Assembly: GCA_964367585.1 (NCBI GenBank)
Contig: CAYIYH010000008.1
Location: 5,457-69,456, forward strand
Origin: CAYJGJ01 sp964367585
GTDB lineage: Bacteria > Bacillota > Clostridia > Peptostreptococcales > Anaerovoracaceae
Direction of reading: 5' to 3'
Length of the DNA stretch: 64,000 nucleotides
In this document: in pieces, positions 44,971 through 53,972 of the stretch
Layout: every line of letters starts with the position of its first letter
Numbering within the stretch: position 1 is the first letter of the stretch
The notes under the pieces: model-generated
The model's database searches: none
What the model was told of the DNA's origin: nothing
Seen by the model: only the letters and a program-made list of their open reading frames with translations
Made by a program: the position numbers and the translations under genes

Positions 44971-45545
44971 CTTCGGATTGTTGGACAAAAAATTAATATT
45001 AATAGGCTTGTTTCCTCATTATTACAAGTATATATAGGTAATTTGATTGGAGCCTTTTTTATTGCTATATTAGTATTTTATTCTGGTTCTATTAAAGATG
45101 GATCGGCGATCAGTACAGAGGTAATAGCTGTTGCTAATACAAAGATTCCGCTAATTTTACTGGATTTTTAATCAAAGGGTTTCTGTGTAATATCATAGTT
45201 GTACTTGCTGTATGGTTTGCTTATTCTTCCAAAGACACTATTGGAAAAATACTTGCTTGTTGGTTTCTAGTGATGTTATTTGTGCTATGTGGATTCGAGC
45301 ATTCCATTGCAAACATGTATTTTCTGCCATTGGCAGCGATGATAGATGATAGTATTACACTGTATCAAGTAATGGGAAATATAATAGCTGCAACGATTGG
45401 AAATACAATAAGCGGTGCGATATTAATTCCATGTGTATACTATACTGTACACAAGAGTGCAAAAAAGCAATCGATACGAAAAAAAATAAAATATGAGAGG
45501 AATGTATTAGATATTTATTCAGCAACAATTCAACATGAAAACTAG
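44957..45545 (+). pseudogene. Remnant of a formate/nitrite transporter (FNT family)
   Basis: In three frames the plus strand shows consecutive pieces of an FNT/FocA channel: LMTFGLLDKKL from about 44957, then VYIGNLIGAFFIAILVFYSG, then after a second frameshift near 45170 KGFLCNIIVVLAVW and the signature GFEHSIANMYFLPLAAM. The first ~70 residues of the family are absent and the frame is broken at least twice, so no functional protein is made. The place between folD and fhs fits a former formate channel of the C1 pathway. Confidence 0.9.
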
Positions 45546-45740
45546 AGATATTTTTATGAATAAATAAATGAATGAATGTATAGAAAATAATTTGTAATAC
45601 TAATATTTTTATAGTAAAATTATTATGTTACACAGATATAATAACACTATTATATTAATCTAGCATATGTGCTAATAAAGTGAATAAAGTATGATGGGTA
45701 GAAATAAACAAGAATACAAAATAAAATGAGGGAAAAAAAT

Positions 45741-47411
45741 ATGTATAAATCAGATATTGAAATTGCACAAAGTTCGCAAATGAAACCTATAGAAGAAATT
45801 GCAGAAAATATAGGTCTTGAGCGCGATGAGTTAGAATTTTACGGAAAATATAAAGCAAAATTAGACTATAATAATTTTGCATCTAAGGAAGATAGAGCGA
45901 AATTGATTCTAGTTACCGCTATAAATCCAACTCCGGCGGGTGAGGGGAAGACTACAACATCCGTTGGATTAAATGATGCACTCAATTACATAGGTAAAAA
46001 TTCAATCGTGGCACTAAGAGAACCCTCGCTTGGCCCTGTTTTTGGAGTGAAAGGTGGAGCAGCGGGTGGTGGATATGCTCAAGTAGTGCCAATGGAAGAT
46101 ATTAATTTGCATTTCACTGGTGACTTTCATGCTATAGGAGCTGCAAACAATCTTTTGGCTGCAATGATAGACAATCACATTTTTCAAGGAAATCAACTGG
46201 AAATAGATGTTAGAAAGATTACTTGGAAACGTGTGGTAGATATGAATGATAGACAGTTGCGAAAAATTGTCTGTGGTATTGGATCTGCTGTAAACGGTGT
46301 TCCTCGTGAGGATGGCTTTGATATTACAGTAGCCTCTGAAATAATGGCTATATTATGCCTATCGACAAGCATAGCTGACTTAAAGGAACGGATTTCAAAA
46401 ATAATTATAGGATATACTCGAGATGAAAAGCCAATTACGGCAGGAATGCTTAATGCGCAAGGTGCTATGACTGCATTATTAAAAGATGCAATAAAACCAA
46501 ATCTTGTACAAACTTTGGAACACAACGCAGCATTCATTCACGGTGGGCCATTTGCAAATATTGCACATGGATGTAACAGTGTTATTGCAACGAAAATGGC
46601 GATGAAGCTTGCCGATTATGTAGTAACGGAGGCTGGTTTTGGTGCCGACTTAGGTGCGGAAAAATTCCTGGATATAAAATGTCGCACGACAGGATTGAAA
46701 CCGTCAGTAGTTGTAATAGTTGCGACTGTTAGAGCTCTAAAAATGCATGGTGGAATGCCAAAAACTGAACTTGGAAATAAAGATACGGTTGCATTAGAAA
46801 AAGGACTTCCAAATTTACTTAAACATATAGAAAACATCACGAATATTTTTGGACTCCCTGCAGTAGTTGCTATAAATAAATTTCCTACCGATCATCAGGA
46901 AGAGCTAGATTTGATTGAATCTAAATGTAAAGAACTAGGTGTAAATGTTGCTTGTTCGGATGTATGGGGAAATGGTGGAAAAGGCGGTGCGGACTTGGCT
47001 AATGAAGTAGTTGCCTTGGCTGAAAAGTCACCTGTAGAATTAAAGTCACCTTATCAACTCGAAGATAGTATAAAAGATAAAATCAATAAGATAGCTACGA
47101 AGATTTATGGTGCAGATGGAGTCGATTTTTCAAAAGCGGCGGAAAAACAAATTGCGAAATTAACTGAACTTGGTTTCGATAAATTGCCGATTTGCATGGC
47201 AAAAACTCAATATTCGCTCAGCGATGATCAAAGCCTTATTGGTAGACCTAGAGGATTTAATATTAACATTAATAGTGTAAAAGTATCTGCAGGAGCAGGA
47301 TTTATCGTTGTATTAACGGGAGATATTATGACGATGCCTGGTCTTCCAAAACTCCCTGCAGCAGAAAAAATAGATATTGATGAAAATGGGAAATTATCTG
47401 GTTTATTTTAA
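45741..47411 (+). CDS. fhs: Formate-tetrahydrofolate ligase
   Basis: The 556-aa length and motifs (P-loop NPTPAGEGKTTTSVGL, LREPSLGPVFGVKGGAAGGG, ALKMHGGMPKTELG) identify Fhs. It makes 10-formyl-THF from formate, ATP and THF, or runs in reverse to give ATP. ATG 45741 is chosen because gaggg lies 8 bases before it; an ATG five codons upstream overlaps this ribosome site. fchA follows after 22 bases. With folD upstream it forms the methyl-branch C1 set. Confidence 0.97.
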   Translation: MYKSDIEIAQSSQMKPIEEIAENIGLERDELEFYGKYKAKLDYNNFASKEDRAKLILVTAINPTPAGEGKTTTSVGLNDALNYIGKNSIVALREPSLGPVFGVKGGAAGGGYAQVVPMEDINLHFTGDFHAIGAANNLLAAMIDNHIFQGNQLEIDVRKITWKRVVDMNDRQLRKIVCGIGSAVNGVPREDGFDITVASEIMAILCLSTSIADLKERISKIIIGYTRDEKPITAGMLNAQGAMTALLKDAIKPNLVQTLEHNAAFIHGGPFANIAHGCNSVIATKMAMKLADYVVTEAGFGADLGAEKFLDIKCRTTGLKPSVVVIVATVRALKMHGGMPKTELGNKDTVALEKGLPNLLKHIENITNIFGLPAVVAINKFPTDHQEELDLIESKCKELGVNVACSDVWGNGGKGGADLANEVVALAEKSPVELKSPYQLEDSIKDKINKIATKIYGADGVDFSKAAEKQIAKLTELGFDKLPICMAKTQYSLSDDQSLIGRPRGFNININSVKVSAGAGFIVVLTGDIMTMPGLPKLPAAEKIDIDENGKLSGLF

Positions 47412-47433
47412 GATGATTTAGGGAGAGTGTCAC

Positions 47434-48060
47434 ATGCTTAACAATAGTTGCATGAAATTTTTAGAAGATCTATCCTCAAATTCTCCTGTTCCGGGAGGTG
47501 GAGGCGCCGCTGCTTTTTGTGGAGCTCAAGGTATTGCATTAGGAATGATGGTTGGTAACTTAACAATTGGCAAAAAAAAATATGCAGAAGTACAAGAAGA
47601 AATCAAGTTGTTGCTGGTAAAATTACAATCGTTGCAAAATGAACTAATTGATTTGATTCAAAAAGATGCAGAAGTCTTTGAACCGCTTTCAAAGGCATAT
47701 GGTCTTCCGACATCAACAAAAGAAGAAACCGAACATAAGAATAAGGTAATGGAAGAAATTCTAATACAAGCTACAATTGTTCCCATAAATATAATGAAAA
47801 AAGCGATGGACGGGTTAATTCTTCTGGAAAAAATTGAAAAAATTGGGACGAGGATAGCATTAAGTGATGTAGCTGTTGGATCTGAACTATTAAAAGCATC
47901 AGTGTATAGTGGTGCGATGAATGTATATATTAATACAAAATATATGAAAGACAAAACATTTGCGCAAAGTTGTGAAAAAGAAGCGGATGAACTAAAAAAG
48001 AGAGCCAAAGAACTATCTGAACAGATTTATAGTGCTGTTGAAGAAGAATTAAGACATTAA
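47434..48060 (+). CDS. fchA: Methenyl-THF cyclohydrolase / formimino-THF cyclodeaminase family protein
   Basis: This 208-aa helical protein belongs to the FTCD_C family (PVPGGGGAAAFCGAQGIALGMMVGNLTIGKKKY). Members are either formiminotetrahydrofolate cyclodeaminases or methenyltetrahydrofolate cyclohydrolases (FchA). Because it directly follows fhs and FolD here lacks its usual lysine, a cyclohydrolase role is plausible. A terminator follows. Confidence 0.93.
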   Translation: MLNNSCMKFLEDLSSNSPVPGGGGAAAFCGAQGIALGMMVGNLTIGKKKYAEVQEEIKLLLVKLQSLQNELIDLIQKDAEVFEPLSKAYGLPTSTKEETEHKNKVMEEILIQATIVPINIMKKAMDGLILLEKIEKIGTRIALSDVAVGSELLKASVYSGAMNVYINTKYMKDKTFAQSCEKEADELKKRAKELSEQIYSAVEEELRH

Positions 48061-48082
48061 AAGTTATAGCAATTAGTATGTA

Positions 48083-48121
48083 AAAGATTCGCTTATAATT
48101 TTCGTAAGTGAATCTTTTTTT
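48083..48121 (+). terminator. Terminator after fchA
   Basis: AAAGATTCGCTTA (48083-48095) pairs with TAAGTGAATCTTT (48105-48117, one G-U), followed by TTTT. It ends the fhs-fchA unit. Confidence 0.92.
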
Positions 48122-48158
48122 GAGTAGGACTAATTTTATACACCACTGAAAGTCGGAA

Positions 48159-48191
48159 ATGTCCCCCGCCGCCTATAGAGGCAGGGGACAT
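48159..48191 (+). other. GC-rich hairpin in the folT leader
   Basis: ATGTCCCC (48159-48166) pairs exactly with GGGGACAT (48184-48191), and inside it GCCT/AGGC (48171-48182) forms a second stem with an ATAG loop. It ends 30 bases before the folT ATG, has no T-run and stands out in this AT-rich DNA. It does not match the tetrahydrofolate riboswitch consensus as far as can be judged by eye. Confidence 0.7.
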
Positions 48192-48220
48192 CGTACTATG
48201 GTTATACTTAGGAGACAATA

Positions 48221-48721
48221 ATGATAAAAATTAATACTAGAGTATTGGTAACTATTTCATTGCTGATAGCATTGCAAATAATACTGGCAAAGTTTTTAGG
48301 AATTCATACTCAATATTTTAAAATTGGATTTGGATTTGTGCCTATTTTTGTAGCGGCAATTTTATATGGACCGATAGGTGGGATAACAGTAGGAATTCTC
48401 AGTGATATAGTCGCTAATGTTTTATTCCCAGTTGGTCCTTATTTTCCCGGATTTGCTCTTACCGAGGCTTTAGAGGGTGTAACCTATGGAATCTTACTTC
48501 GGAAAAAGCATAGTCTCTCGAAAGTTGTAATCTCAGTAATAGTGACTCAATTAGCATTAAGCCAGTTTTTAAATACATATTGGCTCCACGTCCTTTATGG
48601 TGCCCCTTATTGGGAAATGTTTTACACCAGAATTATTCAAACATCTATACTATTTGTTGTAGAGTTGATTGTAATATTCGCAATCTCAAAATTTAGAAAG
48701 TATTTTATAAAACTCGCATAA
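48221..48721 (+). CDS. folT: Folate ECF transporter substrate-binding (S) component
   Basis: The 166-aa protein has five to six membrane segments and the FolT pattern (FKIGFGFVPIFVAAILYGPIGG, FPVGPYFPGFALTEAL, LNTYWLHVLYG). It binds folate and works with the shared energising module EcfAA'T, which is not in this window. It lies directly before folC-fcl. A tagga ribosome site precedes ATG. Confidence 0.92.
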   Translation: MIKINTRVLVTISLLIALQIILAKFLGIHTQYFKIGFGFVPIFVAAILYGPIGGITVGILSDIVANVLFPVGPYFPGFALTEALEGVTYGILLRKKHSLSKVVISVIVTQLALSQFLNTYWLHVLYGAPYWEMFYTRIIQTSILFVVELIVIFAISKFRKYFIKLA

Positions 48722-48766
48722 CGAGATAATTTAAGTTGATAATTAAAATAAGGATGAGTATAATAT

Positions 48767-50605
48767 ATGAAAATATCTGAAGCTCTTGATTTTATTCATA
48801 GTGTAAATTGGAAAGGAAGTCGATTAGGCCTAGAAAGGATTATTGAACTTCTGGGATATTTAGACAATCCACACAAGAAACTTAAGTTCATACATGTAGC
48901 AGGAACTAATGGTAAAGGATCGACATGTGCTATGCTTTCATCGATTTTAACAGCGGCTGGATATAAGACAGGATTGCATATTTCACCACATTTGTTACGA
49001 ATTCATGAACGATTTATTATAGATGGTCAAGAAATTTCTAACGATGAATTGGGGGAGGTCGCTACTGAAGTAAAAAAAGCTTCTCAAAACATGAAAGACA
49101 GCCCAACAGAGTTTGAAATTATTTTTGCCATGTCGTTATTGTATTATTATAAGAATGAGTGTGATATAGTAGTTCTTGAAGTTGGATTAGGTGGGGAATT
49201 GGACGCTACTAATTGTATACCCCCCCCTGAAGTTGCCGTAATTACGAATATTGGATTAGATCATACAGAAATTCTAAGTAATAACATTGAAGAAATAGCA
49301 AGGGTAAAGGCTGGCATAATAAAAGAGAATTCAACGGTAGTTCTATATCCATGTGCGGAAAATATCAAATTAATCTTTCAAGAAGTATGTATGAAAAAAA
49401 ATGCATATATTAGTATCGTAGACTTTAAATGCTTGAAAATAATTAAATCTGAAATCATGGGGCAAGTTTTTGACTGGAATAATTATAAATCACTTTCAAT
49501 CCCTTTAATTGGTGAACACCAAGCTCGTAATGCAGCAATTGTATTAGAGACTGTTTCCACTTTAATTGCAAAGGGATATAATATTGATGAAAGTTCAATT
49601 AGAATAGGCCTCAAAGAAGTTAAATGGAATGCTAGACTTGAAGTTTTATGCAAAAATCCATTATTTTTGCTTGATGGAGGCCACAACATTCAAGGAACCA
49701 CTGCACTATTCGAAACGATGAATAGTCTATTTCCAAAGATAAAAATAGTATTTATTTTAGGAGTGTTACGTGATAAAGACTATAAAGAGATGATTTCAAT
49801 AATTAAGCCAATTAGTAAATCTATAATATGTGTTACTCCTGACAGTGATAGAGCATTACCGTCTGCGAAATTGTTTGAATATGTTAAATCATGTGGAATT
49901 GAATCTTTCGTGTGTGAAGATGAAAAAAGTGCAATAATAAAAGCTATAGAAATAGGGGAGGGTGGACCTTTAGTTGCATTTGGATCATTATATATGGCAG
50001 GCAAAATCAGGTCAGAATTTTCACTTGCATTAAAAAATTTTCGACGCCAAACAGCAATAAACTCAAGGAATAATTTGTCTGAAGAACTTAGAGAAACTTA
50101 TTCTGAACAAATAACCCAAAATATACTTAATAATAAACACTATAAGAATGCTAAAACTATAATGATTTATAGAGCTGTTAAAGGTGAAGTAAATGTTGAT
50201 AATATTGTAGAAAAAGCAAAAGCATTAAACAAAACTATTGTTTATCCATATTGTGAATCAGATGGAATTATGAATCCAATGTTACCTAATAATGATTCTT
50301 CATGGACATCGAATAAATATAATATATTGGAGCCGGATCCATCGCAATCGTACTTGATAGACCCTACATCTATTGACTTAGTTATTTGTCCTTGTACGGT
50401 ACTAGATCATAATGGGAATAGAATTGGCATGGGTGCCGGTTATTACGATAGATTTTTACCTAGATGTGTTAATGCACATATTATTGGTGTAGCTTTTGGA
50501 TGTCAGCTCTTTGATGAATTATATCCCAATAAATGGGATGTTAAAATGGATGGCATTATTACAGAAAGCACTAATAGAGAATGTAATAACAGTTCAGAAG
50601 TTTAA
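48767..50605 (+). CDS. folC-fcl: Folylpolyglutamate synthase fused to 5-formyl-THF cyclo-ligase
   Basis: The 612-aa frame joins two folate enzymes. Residues 1-~415 are FolC (P-loop HVAGTNGKGSTCAML, LEVGLGGELDATN, FLLDGGHNIQGT), which adds glutamates to folates. Residues ~423-605 are 5-formyltetrahydrofolate cyclo-ligase (RRQTAINSRNNLS, and the motif GMGAGYYDRFL), which returns 5-formyl-THF to methenyl-THF using ATP. No linker or stop separates them and no internal ribosome site is obvious. Both work on the same cofactor pool, in line with folT upstream. Each half has normal length. Confidence 0.94.
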   Translation: MKISEALDFIHSVNWKGSRLGLERIIELLGYLDNPHKKLKFIHVAGTNGKGSTCAMLSSILTAAGYKTGLHISPHLLRIHERFIIDGQEISNDELGEVATEVKKASQNMKDSPTEFEIIFAMSLLYYYKNECDIVVLEVGLGGELDATNCIPPPEVAVITNIGLDHTEILSNNIEEIARVKAGIIKENSTVVLYPCAENIKLIFQEVCMKKNAYISIVDFKCLKIIKSEIMGQVFDWNNYKSLSIPLIGEHQARNAAIVLETVSTLIAKGYNIDESSIRIGLKEVKWNARLEVLCKNPLFLLDGGHNIQGTTALFETMNSLFPKIKIVFILGVLRDKDYKEMISIIKPISKSIICVTPDSDRALPSAKLFEYVKSCGIESFVCEDEKSAIIKAIEIGEGGPLVAFGSLYMAGKIRSEFSLALKNFRRQTAINSRNNLSEELRETYSEQITQNILNNKHYKNAKTIMIYRAVKGEVNVDNIVEKAKALNKTIVYPYCESDGIMNPMLPNNDSSWTSNKYNILEPDPSQSYLIDPTSIDLVICPCTVLDHNGNRIGMGAGYYDRFLPRCVNAHIIGVAFGCQLFDELYPNKWDVKMDGIITESTNRECNNSSEV

Positions 50606-50659
50606 TGTATTACTGTAATAAATTATTGTAAACTAAGTAATTACTAAAAGGGAAAAAAC

Positions 50660-51379
50660 ATGACTTATGCTATGTTATTAGCCGGTGGTATCGGCAGCAG
50701 ATTGACTGGATATGACACGCCAAAACAATTTATACATATGGATAATCAACCAATTATTATCCATACTATAAGAAAATTTTTAACTTCTAAGAATGTTGAT
50801 AAAATTATCGTTTGCTGTATAAAATCACACAAAGAAACGTTGCGTGAAATGATTTCTTATTATCTAAAAGACAATTTAAACGATATATATGTCACAATAG
50901 GCGGAAAAAATCGCTCAGAGTCGATTCTGGAGGGTTGTTTATTTATAAAAAATAGCTTTAATTTAGATGATAATGATATTGTGTTAACGCATGATGGTGT
51001 TCGTCCTTTTGTTACATCAAGGATTATTAATGAGAATATAAATGTAATTCTTACAGATCCAGAGTGCAATGGAGTCAATACGGTTGTTTCTGCAATTGAC
51101 ACAATTGTAGTTTCGTCGGATGGGAATGAAGTTTTTGACATACCTAAAAGAGAAGAAATGTATATGACTCAAACTCCACAAACATTTAGAATAAATGAAT
51201 TATTACAAGCATACGAAGAATTAGATGAGAGTGAATTTGAGAAAGTGACCGACGCATGTCAAGTAATATTAAAGCAGAATAAAAAAATAAGATTAGTAAA
51301 AGGAGAATATTTTAATATTAAAATAACTAACAATGATGACTTAGATCATGCAAAAGTAATATTTGCCAAACATGGTTAA
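50660..51379 (+). CDS. IspD/TarI-type cytidylyltransferase
   Basis: The 239-aa protein has LLAGGIGSRLTGYDTPKQFI, IIHTIRKF, HDGVRPFV and MTQTPQTFR. These fit both IspD (2-C-methyl-D-erythritol 4-phosphate cytidylyltransferase) and TarI/ribitol-5-phosphate cytidylyltransferase. The HDGVRPF and TQTPQTF forms recall TarI-like or second-copy IspD proteins, but no teichoic acid or isoprenoid gene is adjacent to decide. ATG follows aaaaggg. Confidence 0.88.
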   Translation: MTYAMLLAGGIGSRLTGYDTPKQFIHMDNQPIIIHTIRKFLTSKNVDKIIVCCIKSHKETLREMISYYLKDNLNDIYVTIGGKNRSESILEGCLFIKNSFNLDDNDIVLTHDGVRPFVTSRIINENINVILTDPECNGVNTVVSAIDTIVVSSDGNEVFDIPKREEMYMTQTPQTFRINELLQAYEELDESEFEKVTDACQVILKQNKKIRLVKGEYFNIKITNNDDLDHAKVIFAKHG

Positions 51380-51426
51380 ATGTATAGCAATAAAGATAAT
51401 AGTTATAATAACGAACTTTTTCACAT

Positions 51427-51460
51427 AACTATTCCCAAAAGTTAAATTTAAGGAATAGTT
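51427..51460 (+). terminator. Candidate hairpin terminator after the cytidylyltransferase
   Basis: AACTATTCC (51427-51435) pairs exactly with GGAATAGTT (51452-51460). Only a short TT follows, so termination is possible but not assured. The remaining ~140 bases to the antiporter end contain nothing recognisable. Confidence 0.5.
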
Positions 51461-51601
51461 TATTGCATTTGACCCATTACCCTACAATACACCACTTTTA
51501 CCCAATACAGGGCAATTATGGCGTTCCTGGGGCTATCGAAGATTACGTTATTCACGCAGTTATACCGTTGTATTATTTAATCAATATTATATATATTTTC
51601 T

Positions 51602-52819
51602 TTATGGATTATTTATTAGCAAATGACTATCTTTTCTTAAAATAAACTTCAATAGTATTGGAGTAATTAATGTTGTAACAATTACAACTAAAACTATTGC
51701 AGGAAAAAGCGATGGTTTTATTAAATTGATTGCAGCACCTTTTTGCGCAACTATTAATGCAACTTCTCCCCTACTTACCATTCCTGCCCCTATTGCCATA
51801 GATTCTTGATTGTTGAATCCAGAAAGTTTAGCTGTGAGACCACAACCTACAAATTTTGACAATATTGCACCTGTCAAAAGAACTATAGAAAACAGTATAA
51901 TTGATGTATTTAGTGAATGTAGGTCCGTGCTAATTCCTATACTGGCAAAAAACACAGGGGCAAAGAACATGTATGATGTAACAACAAATTTTCTCGCTAT
52001 ATATTGCCTTGCATCCATTATGTTACACAGTATAAGTCCTGCAAAATATGCTCCTGTGATGTCTGTTATTCCAAACAAGACTTCTGATGCCCATGCCATA
52101 AATAAACAGAATGAAAAAGCATATATTGCAACTCGACGCATGTGAAAGTATCTTTTTTCTATTATTACAAATAATTTATGCGCTATAAACCCTACGATTA
52201 CTAAAAAGGCAAAGTATGCAAGTATATTTAGGAATATTCCACCTATTTCTACATCAGATGATTTGAAATTTGAAATAATTGTAAGCATTATAATGCCAAT
52301 GATATCATCTATGATTGCGGCTCCTACAATAGCAGAACCCATTTTACCTTTTAAATATCCCATCTCTCTAAGTGTCTCAACAGTAATTGTAACAGAAGTG
52401 GCACTTATTACTACTCCTATGAAAAATGCTTCTAGTAATTGCACTTCATTAATATTGGCGATATCTGAATAAAAGGCTAAATATATTCCAGTCCCTACTA
52501 TAAAGGGAAGTATTGCGCCTGATAAAGCTATAAAACATGATTTGAGCCCCGTTTTTTTTAGTTCATCAAGCTCAGTATCTATTCCTGCTAAAAACATAAG
52601 CATTATTACACCTATAGTGGACACATGGTTAATAAATTCAGATTCATCAATTATTCCAAACATTGAGGGCCCAAGTACGATTCCTGCTAATAAGGCACCC
52701 ACTACTTGTGGCAAATGCGCTTTTTTTGAAACTGACGAAAAGAATTTCGTTGATATTAGTATTAATGCTAATGCTATTAGATAATTATGATTTTCCATAC
52801 CTAGTTCTCTTTCATTCAT
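51602..52819 (-). CDS. Cation/proton antiporter (CPA2, NapA/KefB type)
   Basis: The 405-aa membrane protein has about 12 hydrophobic segments and the CPA2 pattern: LPQVVGALLAGIVLGP near the start, FLAGIDTELDELKKTG, a paired-acid region AAIIDDIIGIIML in the ion-binding segment and MVSRGEVALIVAQKGA. It exchanges sodium or potassium for protons. No KTN/TrkA domain follows. ATG at 52819 or at 52798 are both possible starts; neither has a strong ribosome site. Confidence 0.92.
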   Translation of the reverse strand: MNERELGMENHNYLIALALILISTKFFSSVSKKAHLPQVVGALLAGIVLGPSMFGIIDESEFINHVSTIGVIMLMFLAGIDTELDELKKTGLKSCFIALSGAILPFIVGTGIYLAFYSDIANINEVQLLEAFFIGVVISATSVTITVETLREMGYLKGKMGSAIVGAAIIDDIIGIIMLTIISNFKSSDVEIGGIFLNILAYFAFLVIVGFIAHKLFVIIEKRYFHMRRVAIYAFSFCLFMAWASEVLFGITDITGAYFAGLILCNIMDARQYIARKFVVTSYMFFAPVFFASIGISTDLHSLNTSIILFSIVLLTGAILSKFVGCGLTAKLSGFNNQESMAIGAGMVSRGEVALIVAQKGAAINLIKPSLFPAIVLVVIVTTLITPILLKFILRKDSHLLINNP

Positions 52820-52983
52820 AGTTTAAAATATTGTTTTTAATCTGCATAAAGCGCAAAATACAATCAATTAAGTATTTATTTGGATTCGAAATGTGAATCA
52901 ATGTTAATGATAATTTACTTGCCTACTAGAGACCTGCATTCACATGCAGTTTATGCAAAGATTTCGGAGTCAGCACTTGAAAA

Positions 52984-53700
52984 TTATTCTTCTATATAAT
53001 TTGTATAAACATTTTGTATATCATCATTATCGTCAAGTATGTCAAGCATCTTTGCAAGGTTCTTTTTATCCTCTTCATTTTTAGGAGCAGCTTCCATGGA
53101 AGGTACATATTCTATTTCTGCATCTACCATTTTATAATTCAATGAAGATAGTGATGTATGGAGTTGTGGATAAACCGCGGGTTCACAGTTAATCTCAATA
53201 ACATCGTCTTCAATTATTACATCATCAGCACCATTTTCCAAAGCTTGTTCTATTAATAAGTCTTCATCAATATCATTGTTTTTTTCTAAAATTATTATAC
53301 CCTTACGAGTAAACATGTATGATACACAACCAGGAGTTCCAAGATTACCTCCGTACTTGTCGAAAGTAGATCTAACGGCAGCTGTAGTTCTATTTGTATT
53401 ATCTGTTAAGCAATTTACTATTACTGCTATCCCCCCTGCCCCATATCCTTCAAAGGTTAATTCTTCGTATGTTACTCCTTCGAGTTCACCTGTTCCTTTC
53501 TTTATTGCTCTTTGGATGTTTTCATTAGGCATACTAATAGCCTTCGCTTTTTCTATTGCAACTCTTAAACCTGCATTGTATTCCGGATCTCCGCCGTCTT
53601 TCGCTGCAACGGTAATTGCTTTTGCATATTTCGTGAAAATAGTTGCTCTTTTTGAATCTTGTGCCGCTTTTCTCCCAGCTATTTTACCATGTCTTCCCAT
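52984..53700 (-). CDS. yebC: YebC/PmpR family protein
   Basis: The 238-aa protein starts MGRHGKIAGRKAAQDSKRA and has NIQRAIKKGTGE and YEGYGAGGIAVIVNCLTDN-like segments (here FEGYGAGGIAV), as in the conserved YebC family. Members act as transcriptional regulators and, from newer work, as a factor that helps ribosomes on proline-rich stretches. No linked target is visible. A 272-base gap lies between it and the divergent RNase H gene. Confidence 0.95.
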   Translation of the reverse strand: MGRHGKIAGRKAAQDSKRATIFTKYAKAITVAAKDGGDPEYNAGLRVAIEKAKAISMPNENIQRAIKKGTGELEGVTYEELTFEGYGAGGIAVIVNCLTDNTNRTTAAVRSTFDKYGGNLGTPGCVSYMFTRKGIIILEKNNDIDEDLLIEQALENGADDVIIEDDVIEINCEPAVYPQLHTSLSSLNYKMVDAEIEYVPSMEAAPKNEEDKKNLAKMLDILDDNDDIQNVYTNYIEE

Positions 53701-53972
53701 ACTTGTTACCGATGTTTAGTATATTCAATAATTTATTATAGATATACTATTTTCCTTTCTTTGCTATATTTATAATCTAAATCTAAATACTATTATGTTG
53801 AAAGTATACATTAAAACTATTTATCGTACACATCCACTGTTTATTATAACACATTTCACACCATTTATCATCAAAAATATAATATTACTCAATGTCCTTT
53901 GCGTTAATACAATAAATCCTTGCTTATAGAAAGAATATTAATTATAATTTAAAATAAAAAGGCGGAATCAAT

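Noticed and set aside
44959..45171. A 70-aa membrane protein
   Set aside because: It is one of the broken frames of the formate/nitrite channel remnant.
48083..48220. Tetrahydrofolate riboswitch before folT
   Set aside because: The gattcgc/gtgaatc pairing recalls a part of that riboswitch, but it belongs to a terminator with T-run, and the other conserved segments were not found.
51463..51645. A 60-aa plus-strand frame after the cytidylyltransferase
   Set aside because: It has no clear ribosome site, no recognisable domain and runs into the antiporter gene on the other strand.
52934..52949. Hairpin CTGCAT/ATGCAG after yebC as terminator
   Set aside because: The 6-bp stem has no T-run on the minus strand, so termination is not supported.
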